A stretch of DNA of 64,000 bases from Halarcobacter ebronensis. GTDB lineage: Bacteria > Campylobacterota > Campylobacteria > Campylobacterales > Arcobacteraceae. Each line of letters opens with the position of its first letter. Position 1 is the stretch's first letter. Location of the stretch: positions 1,736,001-1,800,000 of the forward strand of contig NZ_CP053836.1 in assembly GCF_013201825.1 (NCBI RefSeq). Direction: 5' to 3'. Position numbers and translations under genes: made by a program. Below are positions 17,128 through 26,328 of this stretch, in pieces. Under the pieces are notes generated by a model. The model was given only the letters and a program-made list of their open reading frames with translations. It was not told where the DNA came from and did no database searches.

Positions 17128-18111
17128 ATGAAACAATACTTACTTTTAATACTCCCTTTTTTATTTATTGGCTGCTCAAATAAATATGTCTCTATAAAAT
17201 CTTTGCAACCTTCAGAGATAAGTGGAACAAATATAAGCAATGTTTTCTTAGAACAATTTACAAATGATGATATAAACCAAACAAACTATTTGGAAACCCA
17301 ACTTGTAAATGCAAAAGTTGACAATAAAAAAATATTTACAATAAAACCTACCCATGAAGGTGTTGATGCAATAATTTCAGGGGAAGTATTAGAGTCATCT
17401 TTTGATTTTAGAATCTATTATGATGAAAGCCTTAGTTCAAGATGTGTAAGATATGAGTATGTAAATGGTGCAAGAACAGGTAACTGTATTGAATATAGAC
17501 GATTATTGATACCTTGTGAAAGAAGAGATTATAGAGTTAAAACCCAAGTAAAAGTTTTAAATATGAAACATGAAGTTATATTCTCTAAAATCTACTCAAA
17601 AAGTGATTATAAAAACGAGTGTTACAGATATAATGAACCATATTTTGGTTTTATGCTTTATAATAATTTAAACTATGAGAAAGAGAAAAAAAGAGTAAAT
17701 ACCCAACTTGCAAATATAATTGCAAAAGAGATGATTGAAGACCTCTCTCCTCACTATATATATCAAAAAGCAACCTTGATAGAGGAGTTAGCTGAGAGTT
17801 TTGGAGAAAAAAATCAAAAAGAGTTTGAACAGATAGTTGAACTACTGAATAAACAACAAATATCTTTAGCACAAGATAAGCTACAGGAGTTAAATAAAAA
17901 ATTGGATTCTAAAAGTTATGAAACTCTTTATAATTTAGCTCTTACTTATGAAGCTCAACATAATAATTTTATGGCTAGAACTTACTTATTAAAGGCTCAG
18001 AAGATATGTAAAGAGTCTGATGATTTGGAACTTATAGAAAATGCTTTAATACGTATTAAAAGCAATGAACTACAAGAGAGAAAAGCAAAATCTCAGTTAA
18101 GTGATATATAA
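17128..18111 (+). CDS. Lipoprotein with C-terminal TPR-like region, unknown function
   Basis: 327 residues. Signal peptide ends in lipobox FIGC (Cys16), so it is exported and lipid-anchored. The middle part (about 75-190) is beta-rich and holds four close cysteines around RCVRYEYVNG, NCIEYRRL, CERRDY and ECYRYN, which may form disulfides in the periplasm. The C-terminus (about 215-320) is helical, with one TPR-like pair (LYNLALTYEAQHNNFMARTYL). It precedes an NlpC/P60 lipoprotein by 26 bases on the same strand, suggesting a joint envelope role. Family not recognised. Confidence 0.7.
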   Translation: MKQYLLLILPFLFIGCSNKYVSIKSLQPSEISGTNISNVFLEQFTNDDINQTNYLETQLVNAKVDNKKIFTIKPTHEGVDAIISGEVLESSFDFRIYYDESLSSRCVRYEYVNGARTGNCIEYRRLLIPCERRDYRVKTQVKVLNMKHEVIFSKIYSKSDYKNECYRYNEPYFGFMLYNNLNYEKEKKRVNTQLANIIAKEMIEDLSPHYIYQKATLIEELAESFGEKNQKEFEQIVELLNKQQISLAQDKLQELNKKLDSKSYETLYNLALTYEAQHNNFMARTYLLKAQKICKESDDLELIENALIRIKSNELQERKAKSQLSDI

Positions 18112-18137
18112 TTACCAATAAATTTTAAAGGTATATT

Positions 18138-19409
18138 TTGAAGTCAACACTACTACTAATTGCAGTTATTTTACTCTTTTCTGCTTGTTCATATAAAGAG
18201 GTACAAATTGAAGATGAATTAAATTATTCGCAAAGCCCTAAAACATATATAAATAATTTGCAAGAAATCACACTTGACCAAAATACCCTTTCAAAAGAGT
18301 TTATTAAAAAGTTCTACTCTCCTTGGGATTTAAGCTCGCTAAAATATCCAAAAGATGAAGCAATGTGGGGGGAAACCTATGCAAAAAGAGAGATTTTTTT
18401 AGAAAATCATAGAGTTGCACAAAAAGAGTGGTTCAAAAAACTAACTGATAATTCAAATTTTAATCAATACAATAGTGTTTTAAAAAAAGCTATTACTACA
18501 AAAAATTGTGACTTTAGGGTAATGCCAACAAATAGTAATTTCTTTTATAATCCAAGTGTTGCAGGAGAAGGTTATCCCTTTGATTATAACCAAAACTCAA
18601 GGGTAAAAATCAATACTCCCGTTATGGTTTCTCATTTTTCAAAGGATAAAGCTTGGGCTTTTGTACAAGCTAATTATGTTTTAGGATGGGTTAGGGTTGA
18701 TAATCTATATTTTGTAAATGAAAAAGAGATTGAAGAGTTTAAAAATCAAGAGTTATATGTTATAAAAAAAGAGGGTTATCAAAGTTTTGATATAAATTTA
18801 GTTGAAGAGCTTAAAGTTGGAACCTTTTTCCCAAAAGTTGAAGATAAATTTCTAGTTGCTACAAATAATGGTTTTAAAAAAGTTTCTTTAAAAGAGGAGA
18901 CTATTACACCTTTCCCTTTAAAATTCAACTCTTCAAATATTGTTGAACTTCTAAATGAGTTTATAGGAGAGCCTTATGGGTGGGGAGGATTAAACAATCA
19001 TAGGGATTGTTCAAGTTTTACCCAAGACTTTTTTACTCCCTTTGGACTCTACTTAAATAGAAACTCAAAAGCACAAACTTTTGGACATAAATATCTTGAT
19101 GTCTCAAAATTAAATGACAAAGAGAAAAAAGAGTTTATAGTTAAAAATGGAACCCCTTTTTTAACATTGGTTTATCTAAGTGGTCATATTATGCTCTATA
19201 TTGGAACTTTTAATAACGAACCTTTAGTAATGCATAATATGTGGGGAGTTAGAACTTGGAGATCACTTTTTAGTCAAGGAAGAAAAGTAGTTGGGAAAAC
19301 AGTTATTACAACACTAGAACCTGGAATAGAGCTTGAAAGTGCTAAAAATAGCACTATTTTAAAAAGAGTAAAAGGGATAGTTTTATTAAATGAAAAAGCA
19401 CAAAAGTAG
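18138..19409 (+). CDS. SH3 and NlpC/P60 domain lipoprotein, probable peptidoglycan endopeptidase
   Basis: Exported lipoprotein (lipobox FSAC, Cys17) of 423 residues. The N-terminal region matches the cap seen in NlpC/P60 proteins of this type (SPWDLSSLKYPKDEAMWGETY), followed by SH3-like segments (about 105-240), then a C-terminal NlpC/P60 domain: catalytic Cys in NNHRDCSSFTQD, His in YLSGHIMLYIG, third polar residue in MHNMWG. It should hydrolyse stem-peptide bonds in peptidoglycan. Start is TTG at 18138 with AAAGG seven bases upstream. It pairs with the preceding lipoprotein and converges on the RND gene with only two bases between. Confidence 0.85.
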   Translation: MKSTLLLIAVILLFSACSYKEVQIEDELNYSQSPKTYINNLQEITLDQNTLSKEFIKKFYSPWDLSSLKYPKDEAMWGETYAKREIFLENHRVAQKEWFKKLTDNSNFNQYNSVLKKAITTKNCDFRVMPTNSNFFYNPSVAGEGYPFDYNQNSRVKINTPVMVSHFSKDKAWAFVQANYVLGWVRVDNLYFVNEKEIEEFKNQELYVIKKEGYQSFDINLVEELKVGTFFPKVEDKFLVATNNGFKKVSLKEETITPFPLKFNSSNIVELLNEFIGEPYGWGGLNNHRDCSSFTQDFFTPFGLYLNRNSKAQTFGHKYLDVSKLNDKEKKEFIVKNGTPFLTLVYLSGHIMLYIGTFNNEPLVMHNMWGVRTWRSLFSQGRKVVGKTVITTLEPGIELESAKNSTILKRVKGIVLLNEKAQK

Positions 19410-19411
19410 TT

Positions 19412-22400
19412 TTACAATTGTGCTCTTCTTAAATATATAATTCTATAAAGCATTGGAACATAATATAGATTTAATATTGTTGCCCATAATACTCCAAATC
19501 CCAAAGATAAAGCCATTGGTTGCAAAATCAAAGCTTGTCCTGATGGAAAAAAGATAAGAGTAAAAAGTCCCAATACTGTTGTTATAGAGGTTAATAAAAT
19601 AGGTCTTAATCTTAAAAGTGCTAAATCTACCATCTCCTCTAAAGATTTGGCTTTTTTAATAAAATCCATCATAATAATTCCATCATTTACAATAACTCCA
19701 GCAAGTCCAACCATCCCAATAAGACTTGGCATTGTTATATTAACACCCATAATAAAGTGCCCAAAATAGACTCCCAAAATTGATAAAGGTATTGTACTTA
19801 TGATTATTAATGATTTTACCATTGAATCAAACATCCAAACAAGGGCAATAAAAATCAAAATAATAGCCATAGCTGCAGCTTGAGCCATCTCATACTGAAC
19901 TTTCTCATTCTCCTCTTGTTCACCTTTTATATCAATATTTACACTTTTTTTCAAAGTTTGTAAAGTTGAGTTTAGTTTTTGAAAAATCTCATTTGAAGTT
20001 ACATCTTTAATAGAAGCAGTTACACTTGTAACTCTTTTATTATTCTCTTTAAAAATTTGAGAATAAGCAGGAATTTTTATAAAATCAACAACCTCAGATA
20101 AAAGAACTTTTTTCTGGCTATTTGGAATAGTTACTTCAAAATTTTGTAAAGAACTTAATATATCTCTATTTTCACTTTTAAAGACTATATCAATAATACC
20201 TTTGTCATCAAACATCTTAGAGTATGTACCTTTTAAATATAAAGGTCTTAATTCTGAAAGTATTGATTCTTCTGAAAACCCCAACTCATATCCATAAGAG
20301 TTTACTTTAAATTTCAAATCAAAATTACCAAAGAGTGAGTCATCTGCTATATTATATACCCCTTCTATCTTTGAAAGTTCATCTTTTAAAATTTTAACTG
20401 CACTTTTTACCTCTTTTTCATCTCCCCAAATAGCCAACTCTAAATCATTTTTTACAATTCCTGCCTTTGGAACAAAGACTTTAAACTCTTCAAACTCTTT
20501 TGAATCAATAAATTTTTTAAGTTTCTCTTTTACAAGTAGCTCTACATCCTGAGCTCTTAGTTCTCTTTTCATATTTTCATCATCATATTTAGGAGATAAA
20601 TGTGGATTTATATATTTATCAAAAAAGTTTTGAGGAGCTCTTTCAAAAAGATTTACAAAGAGTTGGAAATAGAACTCTTCATACTGAGGTTGATTTTTCC
20701 CATCTAATTTCATACCAGTAACTGAACTTATTGATTGAATTTCAGTCTCAAAATTTAGACTATTTAAAAGTTCTTTCTCTATTTTACTAACAATCTCTTC
20801 AGTTTGTTCAATCTTTTTACCAACTCCAACAGAACCTGTTATATAAACTTGTGTAGAGTCAAAATCTGGCAAAAACTTAAATTTAGAAGAGCCTATTAAT
20901 ATGACACTTGCAAATATTATAAAAAACAGAAGTGCCGCTAGAGTTAAATATTTTCCTTTTAATAAAAACTGTAAAATATTTTTATATAAATTTTTATTAA
21001 AATCCCAAATTTTATGTGATTTTCTATTTTCATGGCTAACTTTAAAAATCTGCATTGCGTGTAAAGGAAGGAAGAAAAATGCCTCCAAAAGTGAACTTAA
21101 CAGAAGAATGGAGATCATAATAGGAACAATTTGCATAAATTTACCAGTTTCTCCTGTCATTAAAAGAATTGGCAAAAAAGCAAAAATTGTTGTGGCAGTT
21201 GCAGTTAAAACAGCAGGATACATCTCCAAAGCTCCATCTCTAGCAGCACTATATCTATCTTTTCCCATCTCCATATGTCTATAGATATTTTCCCCAACAA
21301 CAATAGCTTCATCAACAAGCATACCTAATGCAATTAATGCTCCTAGCAATGAGAGCATATTTAAACTGTATCCTAAAGCTTCTGTTGAGATAAGTCCAAT
21401 CATAAATGAAGTTGGTATTCCTATTGCAATAACTATGGCTATTCTCACATTTATAAAGAGTAATAGAGCAATAAAAAGAAGTATTAATCCAAATAGAATA
21501 TTTGATACAACCGTATTAAGTCTGTTTTTAATCCATATTGAAGTATCTATATATGTATCAAACTTTAAATTTGTGTATCTTTTCTCAAAATCTTTAGTAA
21601 TTGTTTTTATCTGTTTAACTAAATCTATTGCATCACCATGCTCACTCTTGCTTATATTTATTGCAATATTTGTTTTTCCATTAAAATGGGAAGTATCTGT
21701 AACATCACTAAAGGTATATTCTATATTTGCAATATCTTTTAAATATAGTGTTTTACCATTGACTTTTATTTTGATATTTCTAATTTTTTCAATATCTTTT
21801 TCACCATTAAAGGTACTTAAATAATAGTGTCTTGTTTTATCTTTGATAATCCCAACAGGAAAAATTGAACTTATATTTTGAACAGCAGAGACAACCTCTA
21901 TATTTGATAAACCCAAAGCTTCTATTTTGTCCTCATTAAAAGAGATAAGAAGTTCTTTATCACTATCTCCTAAAATTCTAACACTATCTAAATCTTTTAG
22001 TTGTTGGATTTTTGATTTTACTTCATCAGCAATATCAAGCATATACTCCTTTGAATCTTTTGTTTTTGAATATACAGCAACAGTAATCAAAGGAAAATTA
22101 TATACAAGAGCTTTTACTGTTGGTTCATCCATATCTGAAGGAAGATTTGTTTTGATTTTTGTAATAATATCTTTTACATCATCAATAACAAAATTTGGAT
22201 TTTCACCATCTTTTAATTCAGCAGTTATAGAAAAAGTTCCATTTTTTATAATAGAAGTTATCTTTTTAACTTCACTAACACTAAAAAGTTCATCCTCTAT
22301 CTCTTCAACTGCAATTTTATCTAAGATATCAGAACTTGCCCCTGCATATTCCCCTGAAATAAGAATTGCTTCCATATTTGAAGGGGGAAATATCTCTTTT

Positions 22401-22504
22401 GGAACTTTTAAATATGCAAAAATTGATAAAACAAAAATAAATAATAAAAGCATATGATTTAAAAGGCTTTTATTTAAACTAAACTCAATTACTCTTTGTA
22501 CCAT
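19412..22504 (-). CDS. RND-family efflux transporter permease
   Basis: Inner-membrane proton-driven pump of the AcrB/AcrD/AcrF superfamily, 1030 residues. TM1 at about 12-32, a large periplasmic loop with the early motif PKEIFPPSN, TM4 motif GMLVDEAIVVGENIYRH (one of the paired Asp is replaced by Glu), a second periplasmic loop and a C-terminal set of membrane helices (MVGLAGVIVNDGIIMMDFI). No membrane-fusion adaptor or outer-membrane factor lies next to it. Its start overlaps the end of the ftsL-like gene by 20 bases, so it is probably co-transcribed with rsmH and ftsL. Substrate unknown. Confidence 0.9.
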   Translation of the reverse strand: MVQRVIEFSLNKSLLNHMLLLFIFVLSIFAYLKVPKEIFPPSNMEAILISGEYAGASSDILDKIAVEEIEDELFSVSEVKKITSIIKNGTFSITAELKDGENPNFVIDDVKDIITKIKTNLPSDMDEPTVKALVYNFPLITVAVYSKTKDSKEYMLDIADEVKSKIQQLKDLDSVRILGDSDKELLISFNEDKIEALGLSNIEVVSAVQNISSIFPVGIIKDKTRHYYLSTFNGEKDIEKIRNIKIKVNGKTLYLKDIANIEYTFSDVTDTSHFNGKTNIAINISKSEHGDAIDLVKQIKTITKDFEKRYTNLKFDTYIDTSIWIKNRLNTVVSNILFGLILLFIALLLFINVRIAIVIAIGIPTSFMIGLISTEALGYSLNMLSLLGALIALGMLVDEAIVVGENIYRHMEMGKDRYSAARDGALEMYPAVLTATATTIFAFLPILLMTGETGKFMQIVPIMISILLLSSLLEAFFFLPLHAMQIFKVSHENRKSHKIWDFNKNLYKNILQFLLKGKYLTLAALLFFIIFASVILIGSSKFKFLPDFDSTQVYITGSVGVGKKIEQTEEIVSKIEKELLNSLNFETEIQSISSVTGMKLDGKNQPQYEEFYFQLFVNLFERAPQNFFDKYINPHLSPKYDDENMKRELRAQDVELLVKEKLKKFIDSKEFEEFKVFVPKAGIVKNDLELAIWGDEKEVKSAVKILKDELSKIEGVYNIADDSLFGNFDLKFKVNSYGYELGFSEESILSELRPLYLKGTYSKMFDDKGIIDIVFKSENRDILSSLQNFEVTIPNSQKKVLLSEVVDFIKIPAYSQIFKENNKRVTSVTASIKDVTSNEIFQKLNSTLQTLKKSVNIDIKGEQEENEKVQYEMAQAAAMAIILIFIALVWMFDSMVKSLIIISTIPLSILGVYFGHFIMGVNITMPSLIGMVGLAGVIVNDGIIMMDFIKKAKSLEEMVDLALLRLRPILLTSITTVLGLFTLIFFPSGQALILQPMALSLGFGVLWATILNLYYVPMLYRIIYLRRAQL

Positions 22505-22754
22505 AATTTCCTTCTATACTATAAATAATAAGAGAGTCTTCTATTTGGTTTTTAAATTTCATATCCTCAAGCTGTTGTGCTAAAAATTTATTCTCTTCTT
22601 TCAAAGAGATATAGTGAGAATACATCTTATTAATATCTTTACTTACATAATATATATTGTTAATTAAATATATCTTTGGGAAATAAAGAACCAAAGTTAT
22701 AAGTAATAAACTTAAAACTATCAAAAGAGATTTTTTAGGATTGAGTTTAATCAA
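22485..22754 (-). CDS. ftsL: FtsL-like small bitopic cell-division protein
   Basis: 89 residues: short cytoplasmic N-terminus (MIKLNPKKS), one membrane helix (about 10-29), then a periplasmic coiled coil (YVSKDINKMYSHYISLKEENKFLAQQ in part). Size, topology and position directly after rsmH match FtsL, which links FtsB/FtsQ to septal peptidoglycan synthesis. FtsL sequences are poorly conserved, so the name rests mainly on position and shape. It overlaps rsmH by 8 bases and the RND gene by 20. Confidence 0.7.
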   Translation of the reverse strand: MIKLNPKKSLLIVLSLLLITLVLYFPKIYLINNIYYVSKDINKMYSHYISLKEENKFLAQQLEDMKFKNQIEDSLIIYSIEGNYGTKSN

Positions 22755-23649
22755 ACTTAAACACCCTTAATTTAGAACTTCTGCTCCTTGGATTCTTTTT
22801 AATCTCCTCTTTTGTTGGAGTTATAGGTTTTTTTGTTAAAATTTTTCCTAAAGCATGATTATTACCACAAGTACATTTAAATGAGTCTGGTGGACAGATA
22901 CAAGATTGTTTCCATTTTTTAAAATAGTTTTTTACAATTCTATCTTCTAAAGAGTGAAAAGAGATAATTGCAACAATACAGTTTTTTGGTTTTAACTCTT
23001 CAATTGATTGAAAAAGTCTTTCCAAAACACCTAACTCATCATTTACTTCTATTCTAATCCCTTGAAATGGAAGAGTCGCAGGATGAATCTTACCCTTATG
23101 TAAATGTTTATATAAAAAATCTGAAAGTTCTTTTGCTGAACTAAAAGGTCTGTTGTTTACTATTAAAGAAGCAACCTTTTTATATTCCCTTACTTCACCA
23201 TAGTCTCTAAAAACTCTCTCTAATTCATTTTGTGAGTAAGTATTAACCACAACTGAAGCATCTAAACTTTTTGTTTGATCCATTCTCATATCTAATGTAT
23301 CACTATCAAAACCAAAACCTCTTTCAGTTTTATCAAGTTGTAAAGATGAAACACCAATATCTGCTAAGATACCTCTTATTTTAAAGCCTCTAAAAGTTTC
23401 AATTACATGCTCAAAATTTCCTTGATTGAATAAAACTCTTGTTTTATAATCAATCAATCTTTTCTTTGAAAAAAGTAAAGCTTCTTGGTCTTGATCATTA
23501 CATATTAATTGTATATTTTCATTTTGTTTTAAAAGTCCCAAGCTATGACCTGCATAACCTGTAGTGCAATCAATAATATATCCCTCATTAATATTTCTAA
23601 AAGTTTCTAAAACTTCTTCATATAAGACAGGAATATGGGGCACATCCAT
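22747..23649 (-). CDS. rsmH: 16S rRNA (cytosine-1402-N4)-methyltransferase RsmH
   Basis: SAM-dependent methyltransferase for C1402 of 16S rRNA in the decoding centre. Family signatures: HIPVLYEEVLE at the start, the SAM loop DCTTGYAGHS, ADIGVSSLQLD, RGFGFDSDTLDMRMD, and IISFHSLEDRIVKNYF near the end. 300 residues, usual length. A CPPDSFKCTCG cluster in the C-terminal part is also typical. First gene of the rsmH-ftsL-RND series on the minus strand. Confidence 0.95.
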   Translation of the reverse strand: MDVPHIPVLYEEVLETFRNINEGYIIDCTTGYAGHSLGLLKQNENIQLICNDQDQEALLFSKKRLIDYKTRVLFNQGNFEHVIETFRGFKIRGILADIGVSSLQLDKTERGFGFDSDTLDMRMDQTKSLDASVVVNTYSQNELERVFRDYGEVREYKKVASLIVNNRPFSSAKELSDFLYKHLHKGKIHPATLPFQGIRIEVNDELGVLERLFQSIEELKPKNCIVAIISFHSLEDRIVKNYFKKWKQSCICPPDSFKCTCGNNHALGKILTKKPITPTKEEIKKNPRSRSSKLRVFKFD

Positions 23650-23722
23650 AATATATCCTTATTGTAGTTCTTTTATTTGCGATTGGATATAATATCTAAA
23701 AAATAATTTAAGGCTTTTTAAA

Positions 23723-24304
23723 ATGCTAGATAAAAATACAGTAAAGCTTTTAAGTGATTTATCATTAACAATGTTTAGAAAAAACTTTTTTGGTATATAT
23801 CATGGTGCCATCTCGGCAAAACTTGATTATAATTCATTTATTATTAATACAGCCGATGCTATCTTTGATGAGATGAATGAAAAATCTTTTTGTGCTTTAA
23901 ATATGACAAAAAAAGATTATAGATGGAAAATTGCAAGTATTGAGTCTGATATTCACTCTACTATATATAATAATATACATGAAGCAAAATATATTGCTTT
24001 TGGTGTTCCCATATATACTACAGCTTATACATTTGAACATGACGAAATAATCTTAGATGATTTTTTTGGAAAAACAACTTTAGGTGGAAAAGTTCCTGTT
24101 TATGATCCAGGAGATTTTTCTACTTGGTATGATAGAAATGCTTTAGAGATAACAAAATATCTAAAAGAGAGTAGTGAACATATTATGGTTATAAGAGGGA
24201 TTGGTACTTATGTATATGATAGAGATATAAATAATTTGGTAAAAAGAGTAGCAATTTTAGAGAATTCGTGTCGTCTTTTAAGTATAAAATCGTCATATAA
24301 ATAA
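23723..24304 (+). CDS. Class II aldolase/adducin-family protein
   Basis: 193 residues with the class II aldolase/adducin fold: the phosphate-binding segment near residue 25-32 (GIYHGAISAKL in place of GNISVR), and the C-terminal helical part (HIMVIRGIGTYVYDRDINNLVKRVAILENSCRLL) where enzymes normally have HG and zinc-binding His residues. The usual His pair is only partly visible (FEHDEI), so catalytic activity is uncertain. Related stand-alone proteins are found across Campylobacterota without a known substrate. Divergent from rsmH. Confidence 0.7.
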   Translation: MLDKNTVKLLSDLSLTMFRKNFFGIYHGAISAKLDYNSFIINTADAIFDEMNEKSFCALNMTKKDYRWKIASIESDIHSTIYNNIHEAKYIAFGVPIYTTAYTFEHDEIILDDFFGKTTLGGKVPVYDPGDFSTWYDRNALEITKYLKESSEHIMVIRGIGTYVYDRDINNLVKRVAILENSCRLLSIKSSYK

Positions 24305-24418
24305 CAAAAATAAGATTTTTCATATAATAATCGTTTAAAATTCCCTAATTTTAGCTATTTTAAAGCTTAAATACTATAAAGTTTTTAAATATTTTAATCT
24401 TACACAAGGAGTTCTTCT

Positions 24419-24694
24419 ATGAACAAAGCTGAATTTATTGACGCAGTTGCAGCAAAGGCTGGTTTATCTAAAAAAGATGCTAAATGTGCAGTTGATGCAG
24501 TATTAGATACTATTACTGAGACTTTAGTAAAAAAAGAGTCTGTTAGTTTTATTGGGTTTGGTACATTTAGTACAGCTGATAGAGCTGAAAGAACAGCAAA
24601 AGTTCCAGGAACTGACAAAACTGTTAAAGTACCTGCTACAACTGTAGCAAAATTCAAAGTTGGAAAAGCTTTAAAAGAAGCTGTAGCTAAATAA
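24419..24694 (+). CDS. hup: HU-family DNA-binding protein
   Basis: Nucleoid protein of 91 residues that bends and compacts DNA as a dimer. Starts MNKAEFIDAVAAKAGLSKKDA and has the conserved FIGFGTF turn; the DNA-binding arm is ERTAKVPGTDKTVKVPA, in which the usual RxGRNPxTG is modified to KVPGTDKT, losing some arginines. Strong AAGGAG site. Followed by a strong terminator, so it is a single-gene unit. Confidence 0.92.
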   Translation: MNKAEFIDAVAAKAGLSKKDAKCAVDAVLDTITETLVKKESVSFIGFGTFSTADRAERTAKVPGTDKTVKVPATTVAKFKVGKALKEAVAK

Positions 24695-24717
24695 TTTAAC
24701 TTCCAAATTTTTATAAG

Positions 24718-24749
24718 AAAAAGGGGCTTTGTATAAGGCCCCTTTTTTT
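24718..24749 (+). terminator. Rho-independent terminator of hup
   Basis: Stem AAAAAGGGGC (24718-24727) pairs with GCCCC plus T-run (24738-24749), loop about ten bases, followed by seven T. This is one of the strongest GC hairpins of the window and lies 24 bases after the HU stop. Confidence 0.9.
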
Positions 24750-24804
24750 ATGCATAAATTTCTCGAAATTGAAAAATTTAAACAAAAAATTATATTCTTT
24801 CTTG

Positions 24805-24810
24805 TATAAT
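24805..24810 (+). promoter_or_regulatory. -10 element of tRNA-Leu promoter
   Basis: TATAAT preceded by TTG, 18 bases before the tRNA 5' end. No good -35 is visible, which is normal for vegetative promoters of this phylum. Confidence 0.55.
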
Positions 24811-24828
24811 TTCAACTCTTTTTTAGAT

Positions 24829-24911
24829 GCCCGTGTGGTGAAACTGGTAAACACGCCGGATTCAAAATCCGGTGCTCCGGCTTGTCGGTTCGAGTCCGAC
24901 CACGGGTACCA
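24829..24911 (+). tRNA. tRNA-Leu (anticodon CAA)
   Basis: Seven-pair acceptor stem GCCCGTG / CACGGGT (first pair G-U), anticodon stem CCGGA / TCCGG enclosing the loop TTCAAAA with anticodon CAA, a long variable arm as expected of class II tRNAs, T-arm GGTTCGAGTCC, and encoded CCA at 24909-24911. Reads UUG leucine codons. Confidence 0.95.
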
Positions 24912-25028
24912 CCACTTTTTTCTTTATATCAATATTTTAATTTAATTCATCTATTTATTACAACAAATAAATTTTTTATGGCTTATGGTATAGTTTTTGT
25001 ATATTAAATTAAGAAATAAAGGATTTTT

Positions 25029-25358
25029 ATGAATTGTAAATTTGAACATATAATTGATTTTTTTCATAAGTACCCACAACTTTTAAAAACAAATAATGAA
25101 CAAGATTTAAAAAAACTATTTGAAACATTTCCCCATGCATGTAAATTTGTTAAAGCACTAAATGAGGATATTGTTGATTGTAATAATCTAGAAGTTGTAT
25201 CAAAAAAAACTTTGGAATTACTTGATAATGCCTATGACCATGAATATAAGATAGAGGATATTACAGATTTTGCAAAGGCTATATGTAAAGTATTTGATAT
25301 TGTTGATGCTCCTAAAAATCATGTTCCATTTATTTTAGTTATGTTATCAAGACTTTAA
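25029..25358 (+). CDS. Hypothetical protein, 109 aa
   Basis: Not recognised. Small soluble, probably all-helical protein with several Cys (Cys3, Cys38, Cys51 and one near 86) and His residues but no CxxC motif. No signal peptide. AAGGA ribosome site precedes the ATG by about six bases, which supports translation. Monocistronic by position, between tRNA-Leu and a convergent glycosyltransferase gene. Confidence 0.6.
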   Translation: MNCKFEHIIDFFHKYPQLLKTNNEQDLKKLFETFPHACKFVKALNEDIVDCNNLEVVSKKTLELLDNAYDHEYKIEDITDFAKAICKVFDIVDAPKNHVPFILVMLSRL

Positions 25359-25396
25359 TATTGATTTAATGTTACTTATAAGATATTTTTATAAAA

Positions 25397-26146
25397 TTAC
25401 TGCTTTTTTAAAGTTTTAGAATTTTTAAATTTTAAGTATTTTAATGCTTTACTCCCATAATTAAAGTTTAAAAAAGCAAGATTAAGTAACTGTTTTGATC
25501 TTAAATGTGAAATTTTTTCCAATTGACAAAATCTTGCAACAGTTTGAATATGTCTTAGTCTATGACTAAGAGGAGAGGATGAACTCTGAATAGAGTTTTC
25601 TCTTTTTGTATATATGTAATTAACTTCTGGGAAAACAGTAAAAGAGTATTTATTATTTAAAAGCTGCAATACAAACAGCACATCACCATAAACATTTGAA
25701 TCTGTTGCAAAAGGATGTTTCAAAAATATCTCTTTTTTTGCGACCAATGCATTACATATTGCTCTTGGTGCTAAAATTAACTGTTCAATTGTTATATTAT
25801 CAGCAGGTCTTACTCTATCTGGTCTTCCAAAACAAATATCTGTATGCATAAAAGTAGGAAGAGCAAGTAAAATATCATCTGAATCTATTCTACAAATATA
25901 ATCCCCTGTTGCATTTTTTACACCAATATTTACAGGCAAACCATCATGTCCTGATTGATATGGAGTCTTATAATATTTATATCCTGAGTTCAAAGCTTCC
26001 AAAATCACCTCTTCATTAGTTGAACAGTCATCAACTAATATAACCTCATATGGATTGATTTTTTTCAATCCTTCTATACACTTTTTAAAATATGTTATAG
26101 GAGTATTATAAAAGGGTACTACAACAGATATTTTTAATTTATTCAA
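25397..26146 (-). CDS. Family 2 glycosyltransferase
   Basis: 249-residue GT-A glycosyltransferase. N-terminal Rossmann-like region ISVVVPFYNTP, then VILVDDCSTNE (nucleotide-sugar binding), NIGVKNATGDYICRIDSDD with the metal-binding DxD, and a downstream acceptor region NVYGDVLFVLQLL. It should add a sugar to a lipid-linked or surface glycan. Start is TTG at 26146 with GGAGAAA upstream. No other glycan genes are adjacent, so the target (LPS, flagellin or other) is not determinable. Confidence 0.88.
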   Translation of the reverse strand: MNKLKISVVVPFYNTPITYFKKCIEGLKKINPYEVILVDDCSTNEEVILEALNSGYKYYKTPYQSGHDGLPVNIGVKNATGDYICRIDSDDILLALPTFMHTDICFGRPDRVRPADNITIEQLILAPRAICNALVAKKEIFLKHPFATDSNVYGDVLFVLQLLNNKYSFTVFPEVNYIYTKRENSIQSSSSPLSHRLRHIQTVARFCQLEKISHLRSKQLLNLAFLNFNYGSKALKYLKFKNSKTLKKQ

Positions 26147-26252
26147 TATATTTCTCCTATATTTTTTAAATGGTAATAACTTATTACATTATAATAATTT
26201 TATAATAAAAGCTTTATGAAAATATCTATTTACGCTTAATCAAAATATATAT

Positions 26253-26317
26253 TTTTGTTTTATTTTATATTTTATTTATATTAATTATGATATATTTTGT
26301 TTTATTTTTGTTTTATT
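26253..26317 (+). repeat. Three in-phase copies of TTTTGTTTTATT before an HTH-like gene
   Basis: The 12-mer occurs at 26253-26264, 26295-26306 and 26306-26317. Spacings are 42 and 11 bases, close to whole helical turns, and the last copy ends just before the AAGGA ribosome site of the next gene. The region is very T-rich, so chance repetition is possible, but position and phasing fit an operator or a bent-DNA element. Confidence 0.45.
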
Positions 26318-26328
26318 AAGGATATAAT

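Noticed and set aside
20901-22457. Three plus-strand ORFs opposite the RND gene
   Set aside because: Composition (Ser/Phe/Ile-rich) is the antisense of a well-conserved transporter; no independent coding signs.
24400-24657. Minus-strand ORF opposite HU
   Set aside because: Shadow of a highly conserved gene; Ala/Ser-rich antisense product.
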